A stretch of DNA of 64,000 nt, from NCBI GenBank assembly GCA_041629655.1, contig JBFKMV010000002.1:7746-71745 (forward strand), written 5' to 3'. How positions within the stretch are numbered: the stretch's first letter is position 1; every line of letters begins with the position of its first letter. Below are positions 1 to 8,270 of this stretch, piece after piece. Source of the stretch: JBFKMV01 sp041629655 (lineage in GTDB: Bacteria; Acidobacteriota; Polarisedimenticolia; Polarisedimenticolales; Polarisedimenticolaceae). Both the position numbers and the translations under genes were made by a program. The notes below the pieces were generated by a model. The model searched no databases and had not been told where the DNA came from. It saw only the letters and a list, made by a program, of their open reading frames with translations.

Positions 1-3000
1 CCCTCCTGCTCCAGCGACTTGACCAGGCCGGCGTAGCGCTTCTCGATCTTGAACCCGTACGAGTAGAAGAACGCCGGACGGAAGAACCCGGTCGTCACGG
101 CCTTCACCCCGGCGGCGCGCAGCCGGTTGAAGAACTCGTTCATCAACCCCTCGGCGATGCCCTTCTTGCGGTAGCGTTCCGCGACGACGATCTTCTCCAG
201 GTGCGCGGCCTGCCCGTCCTCCTCGACGTGGTAGTAGATCCCGCCGATGATGTGGTTGCGCTCGTTGAGCGCCACCAGGTACTGGTGCTCGGGACGGAAC
301 CGCACGTCGAGCTTGGCCGCCAGGAACTGCCGGTGCAGGCGGCCGACCTCCTTGGGGTTCATCGCGTGCCGGACCCGGAACACGCTGCCCTCCTGGTCCT
401 CGAACTGCACCACCACCTCGCTGTCGCCGCGATCGGACAGCTCGAACTCCGCGGCATCTTCGGGCCGCAGGTAGGGGTGCGAGAGCCGCGCCAGGAAATA
501 ATCGTCATCGGCGCCGACCTCGACGCGTGAGCGCAGATCGGCCACCGCGTCGATCAACGACTCCACGCTCAGCTCGCGGCGCCGCAACCGGTCGACGAGC
601 TCGCCGAGACCCTGCACCAGCGGAGCGGGGGAGTCGTGGAACACCGTCTCCAGGAAGTAGCGCACGCGAACCTCGGGGTGCGCCGGAACCAGTCTCGGCA
701 GCCCGTAGGTCTCGTAGATCTCCAGCAGCGTGCTGGCGCGGGCCTGCGGCGTGCTCTCGCCGCCGAGCTGCTCCCAGCGGCGGTAGCGGCTGGCCGCGAA
801 GTGTAGCCGCATCGGCCGGAAGCCCCGGGCTTCGATCTCGGCGACGAACGCCTCGGTCTGCGCCCGCAGCGCCAGCGGAAGCTCGTCCGGGCCGTCCAGT
901 GTCTCGCGCAGCAACGCCAGGCCTTCCTGTTCGCCGACGACCTCGGGCAGCGAGGACAGCACGACGCTCCACGGCACCAGGCCGCCGAGCTGCGGGAAGC
1001 GCTCCTCGGCAGGCGCCAGCAGGTCGTCGCGAAAACCCAGCAGCATCGGCACGATGCCGCGAAACGGCCGCCGGCTGGACAGCGAGACCAGGCGCGCGCC
1101 GCTGTGGTAGTCGTGCGTCGGCACGACGACGTTGGACAGGCTGGCGTCCGCGATCTCCCAGCGCCGCCCGGTGCGGTTCCAGAAGTCGACGTAGGCCGTG
1201 AGCGTGGTCCAGACGAAGAACGGCCACAGGAACCGCAGCCGCTCCGCCTCCGTCTCGCGACGCGACAGTCGTTGCATCGCGCGCTCCAGCGTCTCGCCGG
1301 GTATGAACTCCTCGCTCCACAGGTCGTGATCGGGCCAGTAGCCGCCGAAGTCCTCGACCAGCGGGTCGCGGTCCTGCGCGTCGCCGCACAGGATCAGCCA
1401 GTGGGTCTCCTCGTCGATCTGCTCGCGCGTCAGCTCGTGGTTCACGTTGACCGCCAGGTCGAACGAGCCCTGGTAGCGGGTCTGCACGGCCAGCCGGTAC
1501 ACCGACTTGCCGTGCCGCGATCCGAGCAGCCGCACCCACACCCCGCCCACCGGGATGTCGTTGAGCCGGATCGTCGCACCGCCCGAGAACAGGAACACCG
1601 CCTCGCGCAGCAGGCCGGTGCCGCGCAGCGCCGCGAGCAACCGCCGCCGGTCCCCGGCCGGGACGTCCTCGTCGAACACCACGACGTCGCTCCAGCGGTA
1701 TTCCCGTCCGGTCTCGGCATCCACGGCGATGCGCGAGGACGGACCGAGCCACTTGCGGAAGCCGCGGATCAGGGCGTCCGCGGCGCGGGCGGCCTCGCGG
1801 CGCACCCGCTCGACGGGCGCGAACAGCTTGGCCCGCAACAGCAGCGCGCGCAGCCGGCGGTACCGGGCGGGGTGGACCATCCCGTACTCGGCGAGCAGTC
1901 GCATCAACGACACCGCGCGGAGGATCCCGCGGCTCGACGGGGCGGGCTCGCGCAAGGCGGCCTGCGCGGCGGCGATCAGCGCCTCGACCTTCGCGTCCGA
2001 GAGGTCCTGGCCGACCAGCTCGGCGCGGGTCCTGCGGTCGAGCAGCTTGCCGGGCGCGGCGAGGAAGCGGGCCAGCGTGTCCTCGAAGCGCGAGTCGCGC
2101 TCGGCCGCGGCCAGCACCTGGAAGGCCCGGCGGCGGACCTGGATCGAGCCGGCCAGCGCGGCGCGCGCGACCAGCAGCCGCACCGGCTCGGCCAGCTCGG
2201 CGTCCTCGGAGGCCAGCACCTCGTCGAGCAGGCCGAGCGCCCGCAGCGCGTCCTCGCGCCGCGCGGCGGCCAGGAACATCGCGGCCAGGTGCAGGTCGTC
2301 CAGGCCGAACTCGGCCTTGCCGGCGCAGGCCTCGAACGCCGCTCGCTGGGCCTCGGTCGGGTTGAACGGCGCCGGCCGCCCCTGCCACTCCAGGCCCGCG
2401 CTGGAACCCGGACGCTGGAGCGCCGGCAGGTCGAGCGCGACGAAGTCGGCCAGCTCCTCGTTGCCCAGCCACAGCCGCGGGGCGCCGAGCAGGCCGCCCA
2501 GGTTCAGCGGGCCCCGTTCGTGGCGGTAGCTGCACGAGCCGACCACGACGCGCCCCCGCCCGGCCCGTCGCACGGTGAGGCTGCCGGCACCCGAACGGAT
2601 CGCGATCGCGTCGTCGCGCACGACGAGGTCCTGCGCCGTGAGCCCGAGCGCCTGGAACAGCCAGTTGGGAACGATCAGCTCCAGCCCGCCGACCGGGAAG
2701 CTGGCCCGGCGGTACAGCAGGCGGATCGTGTCGCGGAGGTTGCGCTCGACGGTCGAGCGGCGCGGGGTGCCCTTGGCGGTCAGCTCGCCCTGCTCGGGAT
2801 CCAGGTCGCGATCGATCACCGCGAAGTCGACGATCCGCTCGTACGGCGACAGGAACTTGTTGACCGACACGACGATCGAGCGCAGGTGGTCGCGCAGCTC
2901 CTCCGCGGGCAACGCGCGCAGGTCGAGCTCGCGGTAGTCGTAGTTGGGGTGGATCAGCACCGTGTTGTACGGCCGATGGTCGCCGACCAGGAACACGCGG

Positions 3001-4760
3001 CGCACCGATTCGAAGTCCCGGAACAGGTTCTCGATCCGCTGCGGGGCGATCGTTTCGCCCTTGATGTTCTTGTAGATCTCCTTCTTGCGGTCGATCAGCC
3101 TCAGGAAGCCGTCGGCGTCGACCTCCATCAGGTCGCCGGTGGGCAGCCAGCCCCGCTCGTCGAACGACGGTTGGCCGTCCGGCGGATCGAGGTAGCCCAG
3201 CATCACGTAAGGGCCGCGCACCAGCAGCTCCCCGTCGTCGGCGATCGACAGCTCGATCCCGGGCAGCGCGCAGCCCAGCGAGTCGTCCTTGTAGCGGCCG
3301 GGCGGGGTCATGGTGATCCCGCCCGTCGCCTCGGTCATGCCGAATCCGCTCATCAGCTCGACGCCGTTGTGCTGGAAGAAGCGGAAGATCTCGCTGTCCA
3401 GGTGGCCCGCCGCCGAGAGGCCCCAGCGCAGCCGGCCGCCCGTGACCTGCCGCGTGGCCTCGAGCAGCTCCTCGTCGCTGGCCTCGAGCGGATCGGCGCG
3501 CGCCGCGATCGCCTCGTAGAGCTGCATCCACTTCTTGGGCACGCTGATGAACGTCGTCGGCCGGTGCCGGCGCATCCCGTTGACCAGCGCCTCCACGGAC
3601 GGGTTCTCCAGGAAGCAGTACAGCGAACCCCAGAACACGCAACCCAGCATCTCCAGGAAGCGGCCGAAGGTGTGGTAGAGCGGCAGGTAGCACAGGAAGA
3701 CGTCGTCCTCGCCCAGCTCGGGCAGCGCCAGCGCGCGAGCGAAGCGCTTGAACACGATGTTGCCGTGCGAAAAGCGGATGCCCTTCGGCATCCCGGTCGT
3801 CCCGGAGGTGTACATCACCGTCGCGAGATCTCCGCTTCCCACCGCCTCGGACCGTTCGCGGATCCGCTGCGCCGGGACCGCCTGGGCCAGCGAGGCCAGA
3901 TCCTCCAGCGTCAGCACGCCGGCGGGAACGGGGCTCGGCGGCTCGATGACGACGATCGAGCGCAGCTCGGGCAGCGAGTCGCGGTGCTTGGACACCTTGG
4001 CCAGCTGCTCGCGGGTCGACACGACGACCGTCCGGACGGCCGCGTGACGGAGCATGTAGGCCACGTCGGCGTCGGTCGAGTTGGCCGGGATCAGCACGTT
4101 GACGATCCCCCCGGTCAGACAGGCCAGATCGACGAGGGCCATCTCGATGCGGTTCTCCGACAGCAAGGCCACCCGGCCGGGCCCGTCCTCGGGGTCCAGC
4201 CCGGTCAGGCCCCGCGCCAACAGCTCGACCCGCGCCGCCGCGTGACGCCAGGTCAAGGTCTGGATGCCGCGGGCCGTCGGCACCTCGAACAGCGCCTTCG
4301 GACCGTAGGCCTCGGCGCGCTGCCGGAACAACGGCCCGACCGTGAACGCGGAACGCTCGATCAGGGTCAGCGTCCGCTCGGACCAGGCCGCGACGTCGCC
4401 GGGAGCGATCCGGCGGAGCAGGGACGGGCGACGGATCAGGTCCAGCAGGTCCCAGGCCAGCCGCCGGGATTCTCCTGCCGCGTCCGGGCTCGCGAGGCGC
4501 CCGGCGACGCGGTCCGCCAGCGCGGCGAGTTGTCCCAGGTCCAGCTCCGACAGGACCGGGCCGGAGCGGGGCGACTCCAGCACGGCCGAGACGATGGCGC
4601 GGTCGAAGGCCGCGGTTTCACCGCCCGGCACGTCGCCGGCGACGCGTAGTGCCTCGGCCACGCGCCCGAGTGTCTCGGTCGCCCCGCGACCCGCGCTGCC
4701 GGCGAGTCGCTCGAGCGCGCCGGCGTCGCCGGTCGGTGAATCTGCGGGCGCGCGTTCCAT
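1..4760 (-). CDS. Giant acyl-AMP ligase / GNAT acetyltransferase fusion (3' end outside window)
   Basis: The frame stays open for 1,586 codons from an ATG preceded by GGGAGG and runs off the left edge, so the C-terminus is missing. Residues ~150-640 are an ANL-superfamily adenylating domain: the P-loop TSGTTGMPKG at ~318-327, the GFGMTE motif, PTGDL, and the NIKGE lysine near 566. This is typical of long-chain acyl-CoA synthetases, which activate carboxylates as acyl-AMP. Residues ~800-1200 are a helical, Arg-rich region I do not recognise; FIPGETLERA and ADASLSNVVV vaguely recall kinase-like phosphotransferase folds. From ~1430 to the edge is a GNAT domain with the acetyl-CoA loop RYRKKGIAEGLM followed by FFYSYGF. 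Such a fusion could make an acyl or acetyl transferase with its own activated donor. The ligase and GNAT assignments are firm; the substrate and middle domain are not. Confidence 0.85.
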   Translation of the reverse strand, partial: MERAPADSPTGDAGALERLAGSAGRGATETLGRVAEALRVAGDVPGGETAAFDRAIVSAVLESPRSGPVLSELDLGQLAALADRVAGRLASPDAAGESRRLAWDLLDLIRRPSLLRRIAPGDVAAWSERTLTLIERSAFTVGPLFRQRAEAYGPKALFEVPTARGIQTLTWRHAAARVELLARGLTGLDPEDGPGRVALLSENRIEMALVDLACLTGGIVNVLIPANSTDADVAYMLRHAAVRTVVVSTREQLAKVSKHRDSLPELRSIVVIEPPSPVPAGVLTLEDLASLAQAVPAQRIRERSEAVGSGDLATVMYTSGTTGMPKGIRFSHGNIVFKRFARALALPELGEDDVFLCYLPLYHTFGRFLEMLGCVFWGSLYCFLENPSVEALVNGMRRHRPTTFISVPKKWMQLYEAIAARADPLEASDEELLEATRQVTGGRLRWGLSAAGHLDSEIFRFFQHNGVELMSGFGMTEATGGITMTPPGRYKDDSLGCALPGIELSIADDGELLVRGPYVMLGYLDPPDGQPSFDERGWLPTGDLMEVDADGFLRLIDRKKEIYKNIKGETIAPQRIENLFRDFESVRRVFLVGDHRPYNTVLIHPNYDYRELDLRALPAEELRDHLRSIVVSVNKFLSPYERIVDFAVIDRDLDPEQGELTAKGTPRRSTVERNLRDTIRLLYRRASFPVGGLELIVPNWLFQALGLTAQDLVVRDDAIAIRSGAGSLTVRRAGRGRVVVGSCSYRHERGPLNLGGLLGAPRLWLGNEELADFVALDLPALQRPGSSAGLEWQGRPAPFNPTEAQRAAFEACAGKAEFGLDDLHLAAMFLAAARREDALRALGLLDEVLASEDAELAEPVRLLVARAALAGSIQVRRRAFQVLAAAERDSRFEDTLARFLAAPGKLLDRRTRAELVGQDLSDAKVEALIAAAQAALREPAPSSRGILRAVSLMRLLAEYGMVHPARYRRLRALLLRAKLFAPVERVRREAARAADALIRGFRKWLGPSSRIAVDAETGREYRWSDVVVFDEDVPAGDRRRLLAALRGTGLLREAVFLFSGGATIRLNDIPVGGVWVRLLGSRHGKSVYRLAVQTRYQGSFDLAVNVNHELTREQIDEETHWLILCGDAQDRDPLVEDFGGYWPDHDLWSEEFIPGETLERAMQRLSRRETEAERLRFLWPFFVWTTLTAYVDFWNRTGRRWEIADASLSNVVVPTHDYHSGARLVSLSSRRPFRGIVPMLLGFRDDLLAPAEERFPQLGGLVPWSVVLSSLPEVVGEQEGLALLRETLDGPDELPLALRAQTEAFVAEIEARGFRPMRLHFAASRYRRWEQLGGESTPQARASTLLEIYETYGLPRLVPAHPEVRVRYFLETVFHDSPAPLVQGLGELVDRLRRRELSVESLIDAVADLRSRVEVGADDDYFLARLSHPYLRPEDAAEFELSDRGDSEVVVQFEDQEGSVFRVRHAMNPKEVGRLHRQFLAAKLDVRFRPEHQYLVALNERNHIIGGIYYHVEEDGQAAHLEKIVVAERYRKKGIAEGLMNEFFNRLRAAGVKAVTTGFFRPAFFYSYGFKIEKRYAGLVKSLEQE

Positions 4761-4819
4761 GCGTGTCCGACCTCCCGCGTCCGCGGAGCAAGCGTTCCGG
4801 TCGCGCAACGAGATCCACG

Positions 4820-4850
4820 ATTATAGTCGGTCGGACGCGGATCCGTCCGA
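4820..4850 (-). promoter_or_regulatory. Putative promoter with inverted-repeat operator for the acyl ligase gene
   Basis: On the minus strand a perfect TATAAT occupies 4825-4820. Just upstream lies a perfect 7-bp inverted repeat, TCGGACG (4831-4837) and CGTCCGA (4844-4850), with a 6-bp spacer. It covers the spacer and the expected -35 position, where no good -35 hexamer is present. A repressor or activator binding there could control the ligase gene starting at 4760. This is inferred from sequence only. Confidence 0.4.
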
Positions 4851-4929
4851 TTTGTGGCTGGACCGCCGGAGCGCGCCCGGGTAGAGTGAGGTCGGATCCT
4901 CCGACACAATCCGCGCCAGGGAGGCGAGC

Positions 4930-5535
4930 TTGTCCGAGCTGCGGGTCACGGTGATTCCGGTCGGCCGGGTCGACGTCGCCGAGGTCGAGGGCGCGCTGGC
5001 CCGCGTGACCAAGGTGATCCACAAGCCGATCGAGCTGCGCGAGCCGGCCCCGCTGCCCCGGGCCGGCGAGGACTCGAGTCGCGGGCAACACGGCGCCGCC
5101 GAGCTGCTGGCGGCGTTGCGTCTGGGGGCGCCGCGGCTCGCCGTCGACAAGCTGGTCGGCGGGGCGGCGAGCGAGGGCCAGCCCGTTCCGATACCGTCAC
5201 CGGACGCGATGGTGTTCGTGACCGACGTGGACCTGTTCACGCCCTCGACCGACGGCGTGTTCATGCACGTCACCCCCGCCCAGCACGCCGGGCTGGTGTC
5301 GGTGCGGCGCCTGCGCGAGGCGTTCTATCGCCGCCGGGCCGACCCCAAGCGGCAGCGCGCGCGCCTGGTCAAGGAGATCCTGCGGGCGATCGGGCGCGCG
5401 GCCGGCCTGCCCAACTGCCCGGATCCGGCCTGCGTCGTCTCGCCGACGCAGGCGCTGCCCGACATCGATCGCAAGGCGGAACGGTTCTGCAGCGCCTGCT
5501 GGCGTAGACTGTCCACCGGATCGATCCGGATCTGA
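4930..5535 (+). CDS. Archaemetzincin-like protein lacking catalytic residues
   Basis: 201 aa from a TTG start behind GGGAGG. The C-terminal third matches archaemetzincins (peptidase family M54): NCPDPAC at 162-168, a DIDRK segment, and FCSAC at 186-190, giving the four Cys of the family's structural zinc site. The active-site motif HExxHxxGxxHC aligns with residues 152-163, RAIGRAAGLPNC. All three zinc His are replaced (R152, R156, N162) and the catalytic Glu is Ala153, while Gly159 and Cys163 remain. The fold is probably kept and the peptidase activity lost. It is divergent from the ligase gene and 59 bp upstream of glgC. It may be a non-enzymatic binding protein. Family assignment is confident; function is unknown. 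Confidence 0.75.
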   Translation: MSELRVTVIPVGRVDVAEVEGALARVTKVIHKPIELREPAPLPRAGEDSSRGQHGAAELLAALRLGAPRLAVDKLVGGAASEGQPVPIPSPDAMVFVTDVDLFTPSTDGVFMHVTPAQHAGLVSVRRLREAFYRRRADPKRQRARLVKEILRAIGRAAGLPNCPDPACVVSPTQALPDIDRKAERFCSACWRRLSTGSIRI

Positions 5536-5594
5536 CCGCAACCACGGCGCCGCGGTCCGCCGGCGGGGCCGCTGCGGCAGGGGAGAAGCGCGAC

Positions 5595-6881
5595 GTGGAC
5601 AACGTGGACAACCTGAACGAACGGATCAAGGACGCCGTGGCGGTGATCCTCGGGGGCGGCCGCGGAGCGCGGCTCGACCCGCTGACCCGCAACCGGTCCA
5701 AGCCCGCCGTGCCGATCGCCGGCAAGTACCGGCTGATCGATCTGCCGATCAGCAACTGCATCCACTCCGGCGTCAGACGGATGTTCGTGCTGACGCAGTT
5801 CAACTCGTTCTCGCTGCACCGGCACATCTCGCAGACCTACAAGTTCGACATGTTCGCGCGCGCTTACGTGCACATCCTCGCGGCGCAGCAGACCCCGAGC
5901 AACGAGCAGTGGTTCCAGGGCACCGCCGACGCGGTGCGGCAGAACATGAACGTGTTCATGGAGGCGCTGGGCGACCTGGTGTTCGTGCTGTCCGGCGACC
6001 ACATGTACCGCATGGACTACCGGGCGATGCTGCGCGACCACATGCGTAGCGGTGCGGACATCACGCTCGCGGTGCTGCCGTGCTCCGAAGCCGAGATCGG
6101 CGGCTTCGGGGCCGTGCGCGTCGACGAGTCGGGGCAGATCCGGGAGTTCCGCGAGAAGCCCAAGACCGCCGAGGCCCGGGACGGAATCGAGGTCTCGCCG
6201 GAACAGCTCGAGCAGCGCGGTCTCGGCGTCGACCGGCCGTACCTGGCCTCGATGGGAATCTACCTGTTCCGCAAGGAGGTGCTGGCGCGTTGCCTGGACA
6301 ACGAGCTGGCCGATTTCGGCCACGACGTGATCCCGGCCGCCGTTGACGAGTTCAAGGTCCAGGCGCACTTCTTCGACGGGTACTGGCGCGACATCGGGAC
6401 GATCCGCTCGTTCTACGAGGCCCACATGGACCTGGTGCGGCCCGATCCGCCGTTCCGTTTCGACGATCCGGACTGGCCGTTCTTCACCCATCCGCGCTAC
6501 CTGCCGGGAAGCATGCTCAACGGCGTGCGCTGCAACCGCACGATCCTCGCCGACGGCACCGAGATCCACGACTCGACCGTCGAGGATTCGATCGTCGGCA
6601 TGCGCACGGCGCTGCGCAGCGCGACGATCCGGCGCTCGCTGATCATGGGCGTCGATCCCTACCCGCCCGCCGGCCCGCCCGGCGCCCCGCCGATCGGAAT
6701 CGGCGAGGGCAGCCTGATCCAGGACGCGATCGTGGACAAGAACGCGCGCATCGGCAAGAACGTCCGCATCGTCAACAAGGGCGAGGTCACCGAAGCCGTG
6801 GGCGACGGCTGGGTGATTCGGGACGGTGTCGCGGTCGTGGCCAAGGGGGCCGTGCTGCCCGACGGCACCACGATTCCCTGA
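5595..6881 (+). CDS. glgC: Glucose-1-phosphate adenylyltransferase (ADP-glucose pyrophosphorylase)
   Basis: 428 aa from a GTG with GGGGAG upstream. It converts glucose-1-phosphate and ATP to ADP-glucose, the committed step of bacterial glycogen synthesis, in the cytoplasm. Visible marks are the nucleotide-binding start AVILGGGRGARLDPLT, RSKPAVPIAGKYRLID, the SGDHMYRMDY segment, EFREKPK, and a C-terminal left-handed beta-helix with repeated hexapeptides (DSTVEDSIVG, KNARIGKNVRI). Length and order are those of classical GlgC. No other glycogen gene is adjacent; the upstream neighbour is the degenerate metzincin. GTG codons occur at 5595 and 5604, so the start could shift by three codons. Confidence 0.96.
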   Translation: MDNVDNLNERIKDAVAVILGGGRGARLDPLTRNRSKPAVPIAGKYRLIDLPISNCIHSGVRRMFVLTQFNSFSLHRHISQTYKFDMFARAYVHILAAQQTPSNEQWFQGTADAVRQNMNVFMEALGDLVFVLSGDHMYRMDYRAMLRDHMRSGADITLAVLPCSEAEIGGFGAVRVDESGQIREFREKPKTAEARDGIEVSPEQLEQRGLGVDRPYLASMGIYLFRKEVLARCLDNELADFGHDVIPAAVDEFKVQAHFFDGYWRDIGTIRSFYEAHMDLVRPDPPFRFDDPDWPFFTHPRYLPGSMLNGVRCNRTILADGTEIHDSTVEDSIVGMRTALRSATIRRSLIMGVDPYPPAGPPGAPPIGIGEGSLIQDAIVDKNARIGKNVRIVNKGEVTEAVGDGWVIRDGVAVVAKGAVLPDGTTIP

Positions 6882-6897
6882 GCCGGCGGCGGACGCG

Positions 6898-8211
6898 TTA
6901 CAGCCCGAGCAGCCCGCGCTGCCCGTGGTAGAACAGGCCGGCCAGCGCCCCGGTCATCAGCGTCGCCAGCGTCGAAGCGGCCAGCGCGCGTAGCGACAGC
7001 GCGGCCAGGTCGTCGCGACGGGAGGGCGCCAGCGCGGCCACGCCGCCGACGAAGATCCCCACCGACGCGACGTGGGTGAAACCGCACAGCGCGTAGGACA
7101 TGATCAGCAGCGTGCGCGGCGAGACGGCCTGCGCCGCGCCCAGCCGTCCGAGCTCCTGGTACGCCACCACCTCGGTCAGCAGGATGCGCTGGCCGAGCAA
7201 CCGCGCCGCGGCGCCGACGTCGGCGGCCTCCACGCCGAGCAGCCACGCCAGCGGGGTGAACAGCCAGCCGAACACGCGCTCCAGCGTCAACGGGCCGCCC
7301 AGCGCGGCCGCCAGCGGCGCGCTGAGACCCGCCAGCGCCAGGTCGATCATCGCCACCACGCCCAGCACCGCGATCAACAGCGTCGCGATCCCCGCGGCGA
7401 GCTTCAACCCGTCCCACGACCCGGCGGTCAGCGCGGCCATCGTGTTGCCGTGACGCTCCGCCTCGGCCAGCGGTGGCAGCGTGCCGAGCGTTTCGGGCGT
7501 GCCGGTCTCCGGGAGCATCAGCTTGGAGGCCAGCACCGCCGCGGGGATCGACAGCACCGAGGCCGAGATCAGGTGGCCGGCGATCTGCGGGAAGCCGTCC
7601 TGCAGGAAGAACACGTACAGGCTGAGCGTGGTCGAGGCCACGGTCGACATCGCGCAGGTCAGCAGCGTCAACAGCTCCGAACGGGTCATCCGCGCCAGGT
7701 ACGGGCGTACGGTGGTCACCGCCTCGATGCCGACGAAGATGTTCGAGGCGCCAACCAGCGACTCGGCGCCGGACAGCCGCGCGGTGTCCTTGAACAGCCA
7801 CGCGAACAACCGGATCACCGGCTGGATCACCCGCAGGTGGTACAGCACGGCCATCAGCGCGGCGAAGAAGATCACGGCCGGAAGCACCTGGGCGGCGAAG
7901 ACGAAGCCGACCGACGGCTCGCCGGAGCCGGTCTGCTGACCCAGGTTGAGCGCCAGCGGGCCGAACAGGAACTCGGCCCCCTTGCGGCTGGCACCGAGCA
8001 GCGCGACGACCAGGTCGTTGAGCCAGACCAGGGCGATGCGGGCCCAGCCGACCAGGAACACCACCGCGCCGAGCAACAGCATCAGCGCACCGGCCCCCAG
8101 CACGGTGCGCCACGGCACGGGGCGCCGCAGCCCGCCGACGATCCAGGCCAGCCCGGCCAGGCACAACAGGCCGAGCAGGGAAACGAGGTTGAGACCGCTC
8201 ATCTCGGGCAT
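6898..8211 (-). CDS. Concentrative nucleoside transporter (CNT/NupC family)
   Basis: 437 aa, almost entirely hydrophobic with about ten membrane segments. It should import nucleosides with Na+ or H+ across the inner membrane. Family marks are the N-terminal gate (VFAAQVLPAVIFFAALMAVLYHL), the substrate motif GASNIFVGIEAVTTVRPYL, the MSTVASTTLSLY segment, and the C-terminal LCGFTHVASVGIFVGG. The start is taken at ATG 8211 (MPEM); ATG 8202 (MSGLN) is equally possible. An upstream in-frame extension to 8298 would overlap the divergent molybdoenzyme gene and has no family similarity. It converges on glgC with 16 bp between stops. Confidence 0.9.
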   Translation of the reverse strand: MPEMSGLNLVSLLGLLCLAGLAWIVGGLRRPVPWRTVLGAGALMLLLGAVVFLVGWARIALVWLNDLVVALLGASRKGAEFLFGPLALNLGQQTGSGEPSVGFVFAAQVLPAVIFFAALMAVLYHLRVIQPVIRLFAWLFKDTARLSGAESLVGASNIFVGIEAVTTVRPYLARMTRSELLTLLTCAMSTVASTTLSLYVFFLQDGFPQIAGHLISASVLSIPAAVLASKLMLPETGTPETLGTLPPLAEAERHGNTMAALTAGSWDGLKLAAGIATLLIAVLGVVAMIDLALAGLSAPLAAALGGPLTLERVFGWLFTPLAWLLGVEAADVGAAARLLGQRILLTEVVAYQELGRLGAAQAVSPRTLLIMSYALCGFTHVASVGIFVGGVAALAPSRRDDLAALSLRALAASTLATLMTGALAGLFYHGQRGLLGL

Positions 8212-8270
8212 TATTGACCGGGGACGGGGGCGACGTTCAAGCGGAATTGAGCCTTCCCCCTGCCGGGGAT

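Noticed and set aside
505..3693. Long minus-strand frame of 1,062 codons
   Set aside because: Arg/Ala/Gly-rich text with no motif; it is a shadow of the acyl-ligase fusion read in another frame.
1104..4649. Long plus-strand frame of 1,181 codons
   Set aside because: Low-complexity His/Arg/Gln-rich translation opposite the ligase gene; no ribosome site.
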